A DNA stretch of 64,000 nucleotides. It comes from Cladophialophora immunda (Eukaryota; Ascomycota; Eurotiomycetes; Chaetothyriales; Herpotrichiellaceae). The translations under genes were made by a program, and so were the position numbers. Below, one piece after another: positions 1 through 10,197 of this stretch. Position 1 is the first letter of the stretch; each line of letters begins with the position of its first letter. A model generated the notes under the pieces. It made no database searches and had not been told where the DNA came from. It worked only from the letters and a program-made list of their open reading frames with translations. The DNA lies in contig NW_015622542.1 in NCBI RefSeq assembly GCF_000835495.1, forward strand, positions 5,478,485-5,542,484, written 5' to 3'.

Positions 1-731
1 GGGAGCATCGAACTTGCTCCAGGACCACCCTTAGCGCCACCTAGACCGGATTCTAAATTTGCCTCGATGGCGGTGCATGTATGGCCTTCTTTACATGCTC
101 TAATGCCCGGTGTGACTCCTCACGACATCCCTGAGACTTTTGACACGGGAAAATGCTATTCAGGATCAAACACCGACTTCGACTGCACACTAGACATCAC
201 AAGGCTGATGCAGTACGGCTTATTCTCTATGAGGAAAATGCTGTTGGAAGATCAGATGGACGCGGGAACTCGCTCTTTCGCCACCTACGTAGAAGACCGC
301 ATACGAAACGTCATGTCTCATTGCGATGGAGGCCAAATGATGTATAATTTCATCATAGGCGACAAAGCGGTACTATTCAACACGCACTTGGGAGCATTCG
401 AGGGTATTCTTCGTTATCTGGATCCCAAACCTAATGTAGCGATTTTGGGCGCTGGCGGTCGAGCAAATCTCAATGGACGACCTTTTGAAGGCTCAGCGGC
501 TGAATTTCTAACTCAAGAAGTCAAGTGGTTGGCAGAGCCAGAGAAAACCTTCTTCTGCTTACATGATGAAAGGTTGTATGATCGACTTTTGCTTCAACTC
601 TTTAGCTGACGAAGCGTAGTACTATCCGGCCTTATCGCACAGATACCACAGCCGCTGTGGGAGCGTTGGAACGGGAGACATCCACAAAAGTGGTTGTTAC
701 AGAGCCTGCAACAGCATACATCCTTTTTTGA
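1..731 (+). CDS. Metallo-beta-lactamase-fold hydrolase, 3' part (5' end outside window)
   Basis: The frame is open from base 1, so the gene begins to the left of the window. About 200 C-terminal residues are visible. The order of motifs (VWPSLHALMPG, SHCDGGQMMYNF, VAILGAGGRANLNGRPFEGSAAEFL, FFCLHDE) matches fungal UlaG/lactonase-like members of the metallo-beta-lactamase superfamily; the metal-binding HxHxDH motif would lie upstream, out of view. The plain reading frame stops at 609, but a 47-bp intron (573-619, GT..AG) restores a family-like tail (PYRTDTTAAVGALERET) that ends at a TGA at 729-731. I prefer the spliced form. The substrate is unknown. The family call is firm; the role in metabolism is not. 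Confidence 0.7.
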
Positions 732-1529
732 TTTACAGCAGCCGGTTTCCACATCATCAACTTATAGATGGGAGGTTGGAAAGATCCATAGGGGGAGGAG
801 AGGGGGAGGACGAATACGGGTGAAAGGCTAGTGTTGGATTGCTCACTTGTTGCAATTGGGCATTTATCAAGCTGTCTATGTTCTTCTGCCTGTGTCCTTC
901 GGCCCACCTGTCTATATACATCGTCTTGACCAGGCAACAGCGTTGTTACCTAGTAGGCACCAATGAATCTTAATCTAGCTAGACCTACATAGCTGCAAAG
1001 ACTGAGCACCATGACCACATCGATGTTTTCCTTTTTATGATGAATGGTACATATGGTTCTCAGTTAATCAATGCGGTGATTCAATTGTCGTAATTCTGAC
1101 ATTTGAGCAGTAGGTATTCTACAGCCCTGCTCATTTACCCTTGCATTACACGCTCGGTTCCCAAAGTTTGGAAAAGCAAATCATACACAGCTTCAGGCTG
1201 GGCGCTAATTTTCGAAAGGCTGGTCGAACAGATTAGGGCTATCTATTGATTGGCACGAGAAAATCAAACGTAATCTTCATATAGGATTCTGGGAAGGCGC
1301 AATTTGATTGAAGACCGAGCGTGGGATTTGCCGTCCGCGTCTCTGGCTGTCCTTCGGAGGTCACCAAACCGCCCAGAAGATCCTGAATTAACATAGACAT
1401 GACCTGTATTCTTTCAAACAACCCTCTTCTAAACATGCAGACCCCCATAGTTCTCCATTCCCTCTGGTATTCAGTGGCGAATCTGCACCTGGCCTTGGCA
1501 CCCGTTTGGGACCGTGCCTTGCCGCTTTA
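732..1529. other. Intergenic DNA, no gene seen
   Basis: Only short frames in both directions without family-like sequence. This is probably the 3' flank of the hydrolase gene running into the repeat-rich tract that follows. Confidence 0.5.
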
Positions 1530-1635
1530 CTCAGGTATCAGGTGACCTGGCTCAACTTCGGCTCAGCCTCAGCACGAGCTGCTCAGCCTGCTCAGGTCGG
1601 TGCTCACTCTGCTCATCCTTCTCAGCCGTGCTCAG
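1530..1635. repeat. CTCAG pentamer cluster 1
   Basis: The pentamer CTCAG occurs seven times in about 105 bp, irregularly spaced and often as GCTCAG or CCTCAG. A second cluster lies at 7569-7801. The overlapping short reading frames show no protein family. It could be a remnant of a repeat or a low-complexity tract; the function is unknown. Confidence 0.5.
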
Positions 1636-2247
1636 TCCCGTTTCTGGGCCCGGCTGTTATTGGATGCTCATGCCATCTTCGTGGGTGTCTCTCGTCAAGG
1701 ACGTGGAAATTTTACACGACTATCCACGAGAGTATAGTTTTAGGACCCAAGCTTCGAAACTAGGACACCTTGCAAAGATAGTGGATGCAATCTCGCACCC
1801 TGTGCCCTTCGCGCGCAAGATAGATCGCGCTTCCGATGTTGGCTTCGCCTAGGTGACTCTCTCTCCTAAGAACGACCCGCACGTTGTACACGTCGCGTCT
1901 TTCCTACTTTTCAGTCTTCCCTTCATCTCGGTCGAGCCTTCTCCCGTCTACCCATCACCATACTCCTCCTTTTCATTTCCTTTTCACTTAAGCCCACAGA
2001 TTCTTCCCCTTCTTCTTCGGTCTCTATTTTCTACGATCCCGTCTTAACGGTCCATTCTAGTTCTCCACAATGAGGAGAAAGTAAAGCCCTAACGAAACTA
2101 TTCGTAAAGCCATGGAGAAGGGTACTGGATGAGATACCGGTATCATTAATAGTAAACCGAGTTTCTGGAAGCTTTAAGAAGGGAACTGTCACTGCACAAG
2201 CCCGCGTAGCCTTGCTGACGCAGCCTTACGCCATGACCCAATCGGGT

Positions 2248-2840
2248 TGTCACGGTTCAACCCCGCACGACCGCGGTCTTGACCCATGACTACCAGAACT
2301 GGTCATACCTAACCCGATATGACCAGATATGGCCAGACGCGACCGGATACGACCAGCAAGGACCGCAGCATACCAGTCGTGCCCGGAATAGGCAATATGT
2401 CTCAGCAAGGGCCCAAGGTCTGTTCCAAAGGCCCGGGCGAGCACTCCCGAGGTATGGAATTCATCTCGGAAGGAGCATTCCATGCACGGGCTGTCACAGC
2501 AACGTCTCGGAAGAAGGAATGGGCACGGAGGATCCTCGAGGGTATATGAACTCCCTCGAGGGACCAAGGCTTAGAAGGCTCTTTGTCTTTCGTCTTGTAT
2601 TCAATAGCACCCATAGCCTTGAATAGTCAACCTTACCTTGTCAGACCCCTCTGACGCTCTCTCCGCCAGGGCACGACTACACAATTGTGTGACCGTCGTC
2701 TCCTCCATCACACTATTGTGTAGCTGTCCTCACCTCCGACACCACCCTCGACGCCGCCCCTGACATCATATCGGGTTAGATATGACCAGCTCTGGTCGTC
2801 GTGGGTCAAGACCGCGGCCGCGCGGGGTTGAACCGTGACA
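2248..2840. mobile_element. Inverted-repeat element (593 bp), degenerate
   Basis: The ends are long inverted repeats. The left arm (2248-2322) starts TGTCACGGTTCAACCCCGC and the right arm (2766-2840) is its reverse complement; 69 of 75 positions match by eye. Five of the six differences are transitions. Inside the left arm a degenerate 10-mer of the type GACCAG+NNNN is repeated about six times (about 2315-2370). No transposase frame is present and I see no clear target-site duplication. It could be a MITE or foldback element, or two inverted LTR fragments. The element status is well supported by the arms; the class is open. Confidence 0.65.
2574..2626 (+). repeat. Direct repeat, copy 1 (LTR-like)
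   Basis: This segment, around GTCTTTCGTCTTGTATTCAATAG, recurs at 2874-2924 with a few substitutions. Both copies follow a TATATGAA/ATATAGC-like stretch, which resembles the promoter and R region of an LTR. Copy 1 is inside the inverted-repeat element and copy 2 is just outside it, suggesting nested or rearranged LTR pieces. Confidence 0.55.
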
Positions 2841-2873
2841 CATATAGCTCGCCTTAAGACTAGAACCCTTCTT

Positions 2874-2924
2874 GAGGCTCCTCGTCTTTCGTCTTGTACT
2901 CAATAGTCCCATAGCTTTGGATAG
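2874..2924 (+). repeat. Direct repeat, copy 2 (LTR-like)
   Basis: Partner of 2574-2626 in the same orientation. It lies 33 bp beyond the right inverted-repeat arm. The following bases end in GTGTCA, which could be a degenerate LTR end. Confidence 0.55.
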
Positions 2925-3103
2925 ACCTGATACAGTGTCAAAACTCTCTTGGAACCACTGATTGCCTACCTGCCCAGCCCTGTTACCTGCCCGTCCAGAC
3001 CGTTCCCTGACAGGAACGAAGAAGAACTATAAAAGACAGTTAAATCTCTGATATGCGTAACTATATAAATAAGATCTGCACTAGAACAATAGGCCTCTTA
3101 AGT

Positions 3104-3210
3104 GTGATGGCACAGCACAGGGAAACAGAGACAGCTCTAAAATGTATTGTCCTAGATACGAAGGGACTAAGCTGGGGAAAGGAAAGAGAGAGTGTGCAGT
3201 GCACGGAGCG
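3104..3210 (+). repeat. HET-gene flanking direct repeat, left copy, block 1
   Basis: About 107 bp starting GTGATGGCACAGCACAGGGA match 6258-6366 in the same orientation, at roughly 85% identity by eye. Shared landmarks are ACAGGGAAACAGAGA, TATTGTCCTAGATACGAAG, GACTAAGCTG and GCAGTGCACGG. A second shared block follows at 3394-3450. The HET-ankyrin gene lies between the two copies. Confidence 0.75.
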
Positions 3211-3393
3211 AGGGTCTTGCGGTTTGTTGCGCAGTTGCCTTGACGGCTGCACTGCACCACCGTGCCTGTGATTAGTCGCGCACTTCACGAAACCAGCAGG
3301 ACATTGTCCAGCCGGTTTGAGAGCCTCTGATTAGTTGCAACTTCACACACCAAGGGCTAGCCGAACACGGTTAGTCCGCATCGAGGTGTGTGC

Positions 3394-3450
3394 GTGTACA
3401 GCTGCAACCCGCCTCGCACGTGCACTGCCTGTTGCCGCGTTCCGTGACAA
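3394..3450 (+). repeat. HET-gene flanking direct repeat, left copy, block 2
   Basis: This short block (GTACAG..GCAACC..CACGTGC..CCGCGTTCCGTGACAA) matches 6431-6494 in the same order and orientation as block 1. It shows that the duplicated flank is more than one short motif. Confidence 0.6.
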
Positions 3451-3654
3451 CCCCCTGGATTGGCTTAGCGGATCCAGGAGGGCTTGGCGGGCCGTGACAC
3501 CTTCAAACCTCCGGCTAACACTCTTCATGAACAGGCCCAAATTTCACACCTTGATATCTATTACCAAGCGACCCAAGCCTTCGATGCGAACCTAGAGAAT
3601 TGCTACATATACTTCAAGCACGTCAAAGGGGCCGAAAACTCTCATATCTAAACC

Positions 3655-6201
3655 ATGCGTCTTCTTAACACTACTACGCATAAGCTCGAGGAATTCGGAG
3701 GTAGCAAGATCCCGCTATACGCGATCCTTTCACATACATGGGGACAAAATGAAATTACATTTCAGGATATCAAAGGCGCTAACGTAATGAAACGGCTGGG
3801 CTATAAGAAAAGGGGTTATGAAAAGGTGAGGAGGACTTGCACTATGGCTGCGGCCGATGGGTTCGATTATGTTTGGATCGACACTTGCTGCATTGACAAA
3901 ACAAGTAGCGCTGAGCTCTCTGAAGCAATCAACTCTATGTACCGTTGGTACCAGGAATCAGTCGTGTGCTACGCCTATCTTGCCGATGTATCATCATCGA
4001 ACACCCTCAATCACCGCTCTGGCAAAGAATCTGAATTCTCAAGAAGTAAATGGTTTACTAGAGGATGGACCCTTCAGGAGCTTATCGCTCCTCCAGTGGT
4101 GATATTCCTTAACCAGGAATGGAAAGAAATTGGAACCAAGTCAAGCCTACAAGAGTCGATATTGGCGATCACCGGTATACCTGCCAATATTCTCCTTAGG
4201 GGGGACCTCGAATGTGCTAGTGTCGCCCAAAAAATGTCATGGGCTTCGAAGAGGGAGACAACGAGAGTTGAGGACCTTGCGTATTGCTTAATGGGCATAT
4301 TTGGCATTAATATGCCTCTACTCTACGGGGAGGGAAAGAGAGCATTTATAAGGCTTCAAGAAGAAATTATGAAGGTTTCGGATGACCATAGCCTCTTTGC
4401 GTGGGAATCATCCTGGGATTCTGGCGGTCTTCTTGCAACTTCCCCAGCGGCGTTCTCCAAGTCCAGCGAAATCATCCCAGCCAACCCTTTAAGCGGTGCC
4501 ATAGCCGTGAACAACAAAGGAATTCATTTAATACTCCGGATTACGGATACAACGGATGATCAAGGAAATATACTTGCCATCCTTCCATGTACAAAGAAGG
4601 GGAAACAAATCGGAATCTCCATGAGAGCGATGTCGGAGACAGGGGAATATTTTATGAGGACAGAGAATAGTGAACTCCAACTATTCGATCCGGATGATTA
4701 CAGTCAACTAGGACATCGCGAGAGAAGTATATGCCTTAGGCAGGAGCATCCGACACGTAAGAATCTGTCGCCACTACCGGAGGCGGCTGCGCACGGGAAC
4801 GAAACAGTCGTGAAGCTGCTACTGAGGAAGAGTATTGAGTTAGAGTCAAAGGATAGATATGGTCAGACGCCGCTATCGAGAGCTGCAGAGAATGGGCACG
4901 AGATGGTGGTGAAGCTACTACTTGAGAAGGGCGCTGATCTGGAGTCCAAGGACCAAATTGGTCGAACGCCGCTGTCATGGGCGGTGGAGAATAGGCACGA
5001 GGCGGTGGTGAAGCTGCTGCGTGAGAAGGGCGCTGATCTGAATTCTATGGAGAGACTTAGTGATCGGACGACATTATCATGGGCCGCTGAGAATGGGCAC
5101 GAGGCGATGGTTAAACAACTACTCGAGAAGGGTGCCGACCTAGAGTCTAAAGACACTAAGTATAGCCGGACACCGCTGTCGTGGGCTGCAGGGAACGGGC
5201 ACGAGGCGGTGGCAAAGCTACTACTCGAGAAGGGTGCCGACCTAGAGTCTAAAGATATTAAGTATGGCCGGACACCGCTGTCGTGGGCTGTAGGGAACGG
5301 ACACGAGGTAGTGGTGAAGCTACTGCTCGAGGTGGGCGCCGATCCAGAGTCTAAAGACACTGAGTTTGGCCGGACACCGCTATCGTGGGCGGCAGAGGAC
5401 GGGCACGAGGCAGTGGTGAAGCTGCTACTTGAGAATGGTGCTGACCCGGAGTCTAAAGATACTAGGCTTGGCCAGATACCGCTATTATGGGCTGCAGGGA
5501 ACGGGCACGAGGTAGTGGTGGAGCTGCTACTCGAGAAGGGTGCCGATCTGGAGTCTAAAGATACTAGGCTTGGCCGGACATCGCTATCGCAGGCTGCAGG
5601 GAACGGGCACGAGGTGGTGGTGAAGCTGCTGCTCGAGAAGGGTGCCGACCTAGAGTCTAAAGACACTAAGCTCGGCCAGACACCGCTATCGCGGGCGGCA
5701 GAGAACGGGCACGAGGTAGTGGTAAAGCTGCTACTCGAGAAGGGCGCCGACCCGGAGTCTAAAGACATATGGCTTGGCCAGACACCGCTATTACACGCGG
5801 CAGGGAACGGGCACGGGGTAGTAGTGAAGCTACTACTTGAGGCGGGCGTCGATCTGGAGTCTAAAGACATTAGGCTTGGTAAGACACCGCTATCGCGGGC
5901 GGCAGAGAACGGGCAAGAGGCAGTGGTAAAGCTGCTACTCGAGAAGGGCGCCGACCTGGAGTCTAAAGACACTAAGTATAGCCGGACACCGCTGTCGTGG
6001 GCTGCAGAGAACGGGCACGAGACGGTGGTGAAGTTACTACTCGAGGCGGGCGCCGACGTTGGCCAGACACAGCTGTCGCGGGCGGCAAGGAACAGGCAGG
6101 AGTCTAAAGGCACAGGGCTTAGGCGGACATCGCGGCCACGGGCGGCAAGGCACGGCCATAAGACGGTGATAATGAAGCTGCTACAGTCAGGTCGTATTTA
6201 G
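3655..6201 (+). CDS. HET-domain protein with C-terminal ankyrin repeats
   Basis: Single-exon frame of 848 residues. Residues about 1-250 form a HET domain, the fungal heterokaryon-incompatibility effector domain. Diagnostic segments are YAILSHTWG, YVWIDTCCID, WFTRGWTLQELIAP and LAYCLMGIFGINMPLLYGEG. A linker of about 120 residues follows, and then about 13 good ankyrin repeats plus two eroded ones (residues about 370-840), each about 34 residues with TPLSWAAENGHE and VVKLLLEKGADLES cores. There is no NACHT or NB-ARC domain, so this is a short HET-ANK form rather than a full NLR. Family knowledge suggests a role in non-self recognition and induced cell death; the partner is unknown. The repeats are nearly identical at DNA level. 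The start ATG at 3655 sits directly before the typical MRLLNT opening of HET proteins. Confidence 0.9.
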   Translation: MRLLNTTTHKLEEFGGSKIPLYAILSHTWGQNEITFQDIKGANVMKRLGYKKRGYEKVRRTCTMAAADGFDYVWIDTCCIDKTSSAELSEAINSMYRWYQESVVCYAYLADVSSSNTLNHRSGKESEFSRSKWFTRGWTLQELIAPPVVIFLNQEWKEIGTKSSLQESILAITGIPANILLRGDLECASVAQKMSWASKRETTRVEDLAYCLMGIFGINMPLLYGEGKRAFIRLQEEIMKVSDDHSLFAWESSWDSGGLLATSPAAFSKSSEIIPANPLSGAIAVNNKGIHLILRITDTTDDQGNILAILPCTKKGKQIGISMRAMSETGEYFMRTENSELQLFDPDDYSQLGHRERSICLRQEHPTRKNLSPLPEAAAHGNETVVKLLLRKSIELESKDRYGQTPLSRAAENGHEMVVKLLLEKGADLESKDQIGRTPLSWAVENRHEAVVKLLREKGADLNSMERLSDRTTLSWAAENGHEAMVKQLLEKGADLESKDTKYSRTPLSWAAGNGHEAVAKLLLEKGADLESKDIKYGRTPLSWAVGNGHEVVVKLLLEVGADPESKDTEFGRTPLSWAAEDGHEAVVKLLLENGADPESKDTRLGQIPLLWAAGNGHEVVVELLLEKGADLESKDTRLGRTSLSQAAGNGHEVVVKLLLEKGADLESKDTKLGQTPLSRAAENGHEVVVKLLLEKGADPESKDIWLGQTPLLHAAGNGHGVVVKLLLEAGVDLESKDIRLGKTPLSRAAENGQEAVVKLLLEKGADLESKDTKYSRTPLSWAAENGHETVVKLLLEAGADVGQTQLSRAARNRQESKGTGLRRTSRPRAARHGHKTVIMKLLQSGRI
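4764..6174 (+). repeat. In-gene tandem repeat (about 102 bp unit) encoding ankyrin repeats
   Basis: The ankyrin segment is a tandem array of about 102-bp units inside the HET gene. Neighbouring units share long identical stretches such as GCTGCTACTCGAGAAGGG and GAGTCTAAAGA, showing recent expansion or homogenisation. The array is also free of stops on the opposite strand, which creates a spurious 416-residue antisense frame. The last two units (from about 6060) are degenerate. Confidence 0.9.
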
Positions 6202-6257
6202 TAGGAATACCTCTAGGAGATAGGCAGAACGTGACGATAGATGAATGGACGGTTCCT

Positions 6258-6366
6258 GTGATGGTACAGTACAGGGAAACAGAGAGAGCTCTGAATGTAT
6301 GTATTGTCCTAGATACGAAGAGACTAAGCTGAGGAAAGAAAGAGAAAGGACGCAGTGCACGGCGCG
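6258..6366 (+). repeat. HET-gene flanking direct repeat, right copy, block 1
   Basis: Same-orientation partner of 3104-3210, starting 57 bp after the HET-ankyrin stop codon. With block 2 at 6431-6494 it gives the HET gene homologous DNA on both sides. Confidence 0.75.
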
Positions 6367-6430
6367 AAGACGTGTGAGATATCACTATGCCCGAGTCCGC
6401 CAAGAGATATTGCTAAGGCCTATACGGTAA

Positions 6431-6494
6431 CGTACAGGCGCAACCAGTCCTACACGTGCCGTATCCTGCGGTCTATCACCGCGTTCCGTGACAA
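6431..6494 (+). repeat. HET-gene flanking direct repeat, right copy, block 2
   Basis: Partner of 3394-3450; both end in CCGCGTTCCGTGACAA. The spacing to block 1 is about 65 bp here against about 185 bp in the left copy, so one copy carries an insertion or deletion. Confidence 0.6.
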
Positions 6495-7568
6495 TGACGG
6501 CCGCTCAGCCTCCACAAAAACCCTTCTTCTGTCCAACTCGTTCCCCCTTGCAATGGTGGATAGTGCGGAGCGGTTACATATACGTAAGGTTGGTGGAGGG
6601 ATTCCGCACCGGAAAGAGAGAGACAAGGCTCGCGGTGACCGGTTCAAACGTGAAACTTGGATAGAGTCGGTTGAATGCATGAAAGGAGATGGGAGATGGG
6701 ACGCTGTTCAACATGATTTCGTGAGGGATAGAAAAGGCTCTCTCTCTGGGAGAGTGAGAAGATCCATCAAGATCGTCCCTGCGCGTCCTTGAGGCGCTAA
6801 GGTTGGGGCAATACGGTCAAAGGCACCCATCCTTCCAAAGAGTGGACGATTCTCTTGTTGGTTCTGAATGGGACTATTTCTGGTCCTACTGAAGGCCGTA
6901 TGAGTGGGAAGTCAGGGAAACCCACCTCCAAAAGCGGCGGCGGCAATCGTCAAATCCGGGGAAATTTTCCCTGCAACTTGTGTTGAACTGTAGAAACGCG
7001 CTGTGTTTCCACCGGTGATGGGAACCCCTCTGGATTTCGACCCTTGCGCGGATGAGATAGATGTGCCTCGAGCATATAGCGTTCGGAGTCGTAACGTCCT
7101 GCTGAGCATGGGAGACGGATCAAGCAAGAAGGAGGCTATTGTCTACAGTCTATGTTGCGTGTTTCTCAATACAATACTCCACAGGTATTTGGGAATGCTG
7201 GAGTCTGCCAGTGAAAACCAATAGAATTTACCTCACGTGAGGGACCATGCCAGCGACGAATCAGGAGTAAACAAGTTGACATACGAGTCGGGAGGATTTC
7301 GGCTTAGTAGCCATTTCAAAGCCAGGAGGCCCATCCCCGGAAATTCGTGCAATGGATAATTACGTCGTAACCATCAAGACCAGCAGGTGCCCAGGCCGCA
7401 CATTGATTGAAGGCTGCCCATCCCCGGCAGCCAGAAAAGTGACTCCTGCGCCAACTGGCAACAATAACCGAGAGGAAGCCCGGAACTTGGGCGCTCCGAA
7501 TATGTGAAACACCAAAAACTGGTAACTCCAGGGGCCAAGTTGTGGGAACCTATGCAGTTCTCACGCTA
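6495..7568. other. Intergenic DNA, no supported gene
   Basis: Several frames of 60-145 codons exist, but none shows a recognisable domain, good splice structure or a homologous partner in the window. Probably repeat-derived or anonymous spacer. Confidence 0.4.
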
Positions 7569-7801
7569 CTCAGGGCACGCCTCAGGGATCGCCAAGCCGC
7601 GCTCAGGATTGCACAGCCACAGCTCAGAATGGCTTAGTCATGACTCCAGTTAAATGGCGGGATGCTCAGGTCTAGAAACGGAAATGGACTTTGGAGAGGT
7701 CAAGATTCACCGCTGAGTATAGTGGCATATCTCCGCACGAAACCAGATGCCTCAGTGAGGCTGGAGGAGTTGTGCTCCACGAGGCTCAGCAGGAGGCTCA
7801 G
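7569..7801. repeat. CTCAG pentamer cluster 2
   Basis: CTCAG occurs eight times in about 230 bp, mostly as GCTCAG, CCTCAG or GGCTCAG. It resembles the cluster at 1530-1635 and lies in the spacer downstream of the FAD monooxygenase gene. No coding signal. Confidence 0.5.
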
Positions 7802-7939
7802 TAACATCTGTTCTCGACAACTAGAAAGAATTGGAGATCGCAAATACAATTGGCAGGACTAAAAGGTTGATTAGAGATATGATGTATCCTAGCAGACCAT
7901 TCAGATCTATATCCTACTTAAGGCGTTAACTGGCGTCAA

Positions 7940-9440
7940 TCACGCGAATACGTCAAAGGGCCTTACAGGTGGAATGATGCCGCCGCTTTTTTGAACCCAT
8001 TGAAAGGCCCGATCCAGCATTTTGTCTTCGTATCTCGTAACAGCCGCGCGAATTTGCTCCGTGGAGATTGAATGTTGAGAGTGGTAGAGTGAATTCAACT
8101 TTAGAAGCTCGGGCAGCATGTCCACGCAGTCGTACATAGCTTGGTTGCCTCCCATCCCTCTGACGACGGTCAACACGCCTTGCTCGACCGCAATGACAAA
8201 AGACATACCTGTGAGGTTGCATAGCATGTACAGCATCTCCAATTAACCACACGCGCGGATGGCCAGCTTCTTTACTTTTTTCAGTCATGCTTCCTTGGAG
8301 GTCATCTCGCCACTGTAACAATGGCTTCGTACTCGCCCGCGCCGAAATCATGGACACTCCGCGGTGACTACCATCTTCCATTCCGACTGATAACATGACT
8401 TGGCTTTCCACAAGTCAGAAGATTTTCATTTGAATCAGCACGATTACATACAATTCAGGGGCCCAGTCCTTGACATAGTCTAAGCAGAATTGAAGGCGGT
8501 CGGGTATCTGAGACTCGTTCTCATATACAGAATCCTTCTTTGGAATGAGAAAAGACCAATAGAAAGAAGCTTCAGCGTAGTCATAATTGAAAAGTTCATT
8601 GACCTTGCCGTCAGTCCCCTTCTTTTTTGGCAGGTACACTAGGATTTTGGTTAGCGTAGTATTTAGTATTAGATGAAAATCTTGAGAAGAGTAAGCTTAC
8701 GCCCGTAGAACAGAATGGCTCCCTTATGGAAGACCAAAATGGGACCATCTCGGAGTCTTTTAGGGAGTTTTCGAATCCGCTCAGGCGGTAAGTCTCCTTT
8801 GACATTGAATACAAAGTGACTTGTAATGTCAACAATGTTTTGGAGGCCGAGTTGACGATTGATCTTTGAATATCAGAAATAATGTCTCTCGACGAGTGCA
8901 AATTGACAATACCTTCGAGCTGCTCCCGTCCGCTCCTATCAGCACATCGCACGTGTCACTAGTCCCGTCTGCAAAATGAACACGGACCTTCTCCCTGGAC
9001 TGCGTGCTCTCGATGATTTCAAAATGGGAAAAGGACGTATTGAATACGACCTTGCTCTTCTGTCTAAGTGGTCCGAGAAGAAAATTGCGCAGAACGACAC
9101 GATTGATGGTGGTGGAGATGGTGTAGCCGGGGAGTTTTCCAAGGTCAATGATGCGCTTGGATTTGGGAGAATAGACGGATGGTGCAGTGTACCGTGAATC
9201 TCCATTGGAACCAGACGATAAGCCATATTTCTCTTCAATCAGGGCAATATGCTCGGGATCCAAACAAGCTCGAAATCCACTTAAGCTGTAGTGACCGAGT
9301 CGAATCTGGTAGCCTTCTCTTTCAGTGTTTTCGCTGTCCCTCTCGTATACCTTTACATCAACGTTGTTATTCACAAGTCCATTTGCTAATAGAGAGCCTG
9401 CCAGGCCACCTCCCACAATGATGACTTTGAAAGGCGACAT
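7940..9440 (-). CDS. FAD-dependent monooxygenase (salicylate hydroxylase/epoxidase-like)
   Basis: Five predicted exons (9440-8913, 8863-8701, 8638-8452, 8403-8209, 8159-7940) give about 430 residues. The N-terminus has the Rossmann FAD motif VIIVGGGLAG (residues about 6-15). The middle has DVLIGADGSSSK, and the C-terminal part has the second FAD motif WLIGDAVHAMQPHRGMGGN, which is only complete when the 49-bp intron 8160-8208 is removed. This is the group A aromatic or terpenoid monooxygenase fold, which uses NAD(P)H and O2 to hydroxylate or epoxidise. The substrate cannot be read from sequence. It is divergent from a P450 at 10198, so the two may act together, but no backbone synthase is nearby. 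Introns are 48-62 bp. Confidence 0.8.
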
Positions 9441-10197
9441 GTTCTAGATTGCGGGTGAATCTCATTCGATATTGGCACCGAAGTAGGTAGGTGTTCAAAC
9501 AAAGCTTCTCAGTGTGTAATGATTGGAATTTTCAATATAAATGACGAGCTGCCACCATCTTGAGCTTTCAAAACTGGCACCCTTAGGACATTCGTCCTGA
9601 ACTGAATTACCCATGGTAAATCGTCCCGCGGTTTGGAATACATGGCGGAAGTTTGAGTCTGAGAGTTGAACCCCGTACCCGACGCTATTCCCGGCACCCG
9701 AACATACAGAAATCTCGATTATCACCTAGAACTCTTTAGCATTACTCATCGGATAGACCCCAGGCCATAGTTTGCCGCAACTTCGGTAAATTCATCGTCT
9801 CTTATTCGCACGGGCCTAACCCACGCTCTTTTACATCTTCTCGTGGTTTCTCTTAAATTGTCAAGTACAGCGTTTTCAAGAATCGATTCATCGCCGTTAT
9901 CTCGGAGACACTAGCAGTTGTAACCATCAAGAGGCATAAACTTGGCAAACACACAACTTCGCATCCCCTTTCATAACCTGCACAAAGCCCGGTCTTCCAA
10001 ATCTTTGGGGACTGAATCTGTATCTTGGAACGTGCCCAGATTCCGAGAGCTGTCGGAGCGCATATTAGCTCCACATGAGGAGTCCGACAATGTATTTTAT
10101 GCTAATACCCCGATATCGAAGGATAAAAATGTCTCGAATCTATCATTAGCCAGACCGTTGAGTTCAGAAAGAAAACGTCCCGGGAACGTGTTGTCTG
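9441..10197. promoter_or_regulatory. Shared divergent promoter, FAD monooxygenase / P450
   Basis: A 757-bp spacer between the start codons of two divergently transcribed oxidase genes. No reading frame in it has family support. It must hold the promoters of both genes; I do not recognise specific binding sites. Confidence 0.5.

Noticed and set aside
632..937. Minus-strand 101-codon frame
   Set aside because: Overlaps the real last exon of the hydrolase gene on the other strand and shows no family-like sequence.
4863..6113. 416-codon minus-strand reading frame
   Set aside because: It is the antisense of the ankyrin repeat array; the 102-bp periodicity carries an open frame on the other strand. 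Its product is a low-complexity Ser/Ala/Pro repeat.
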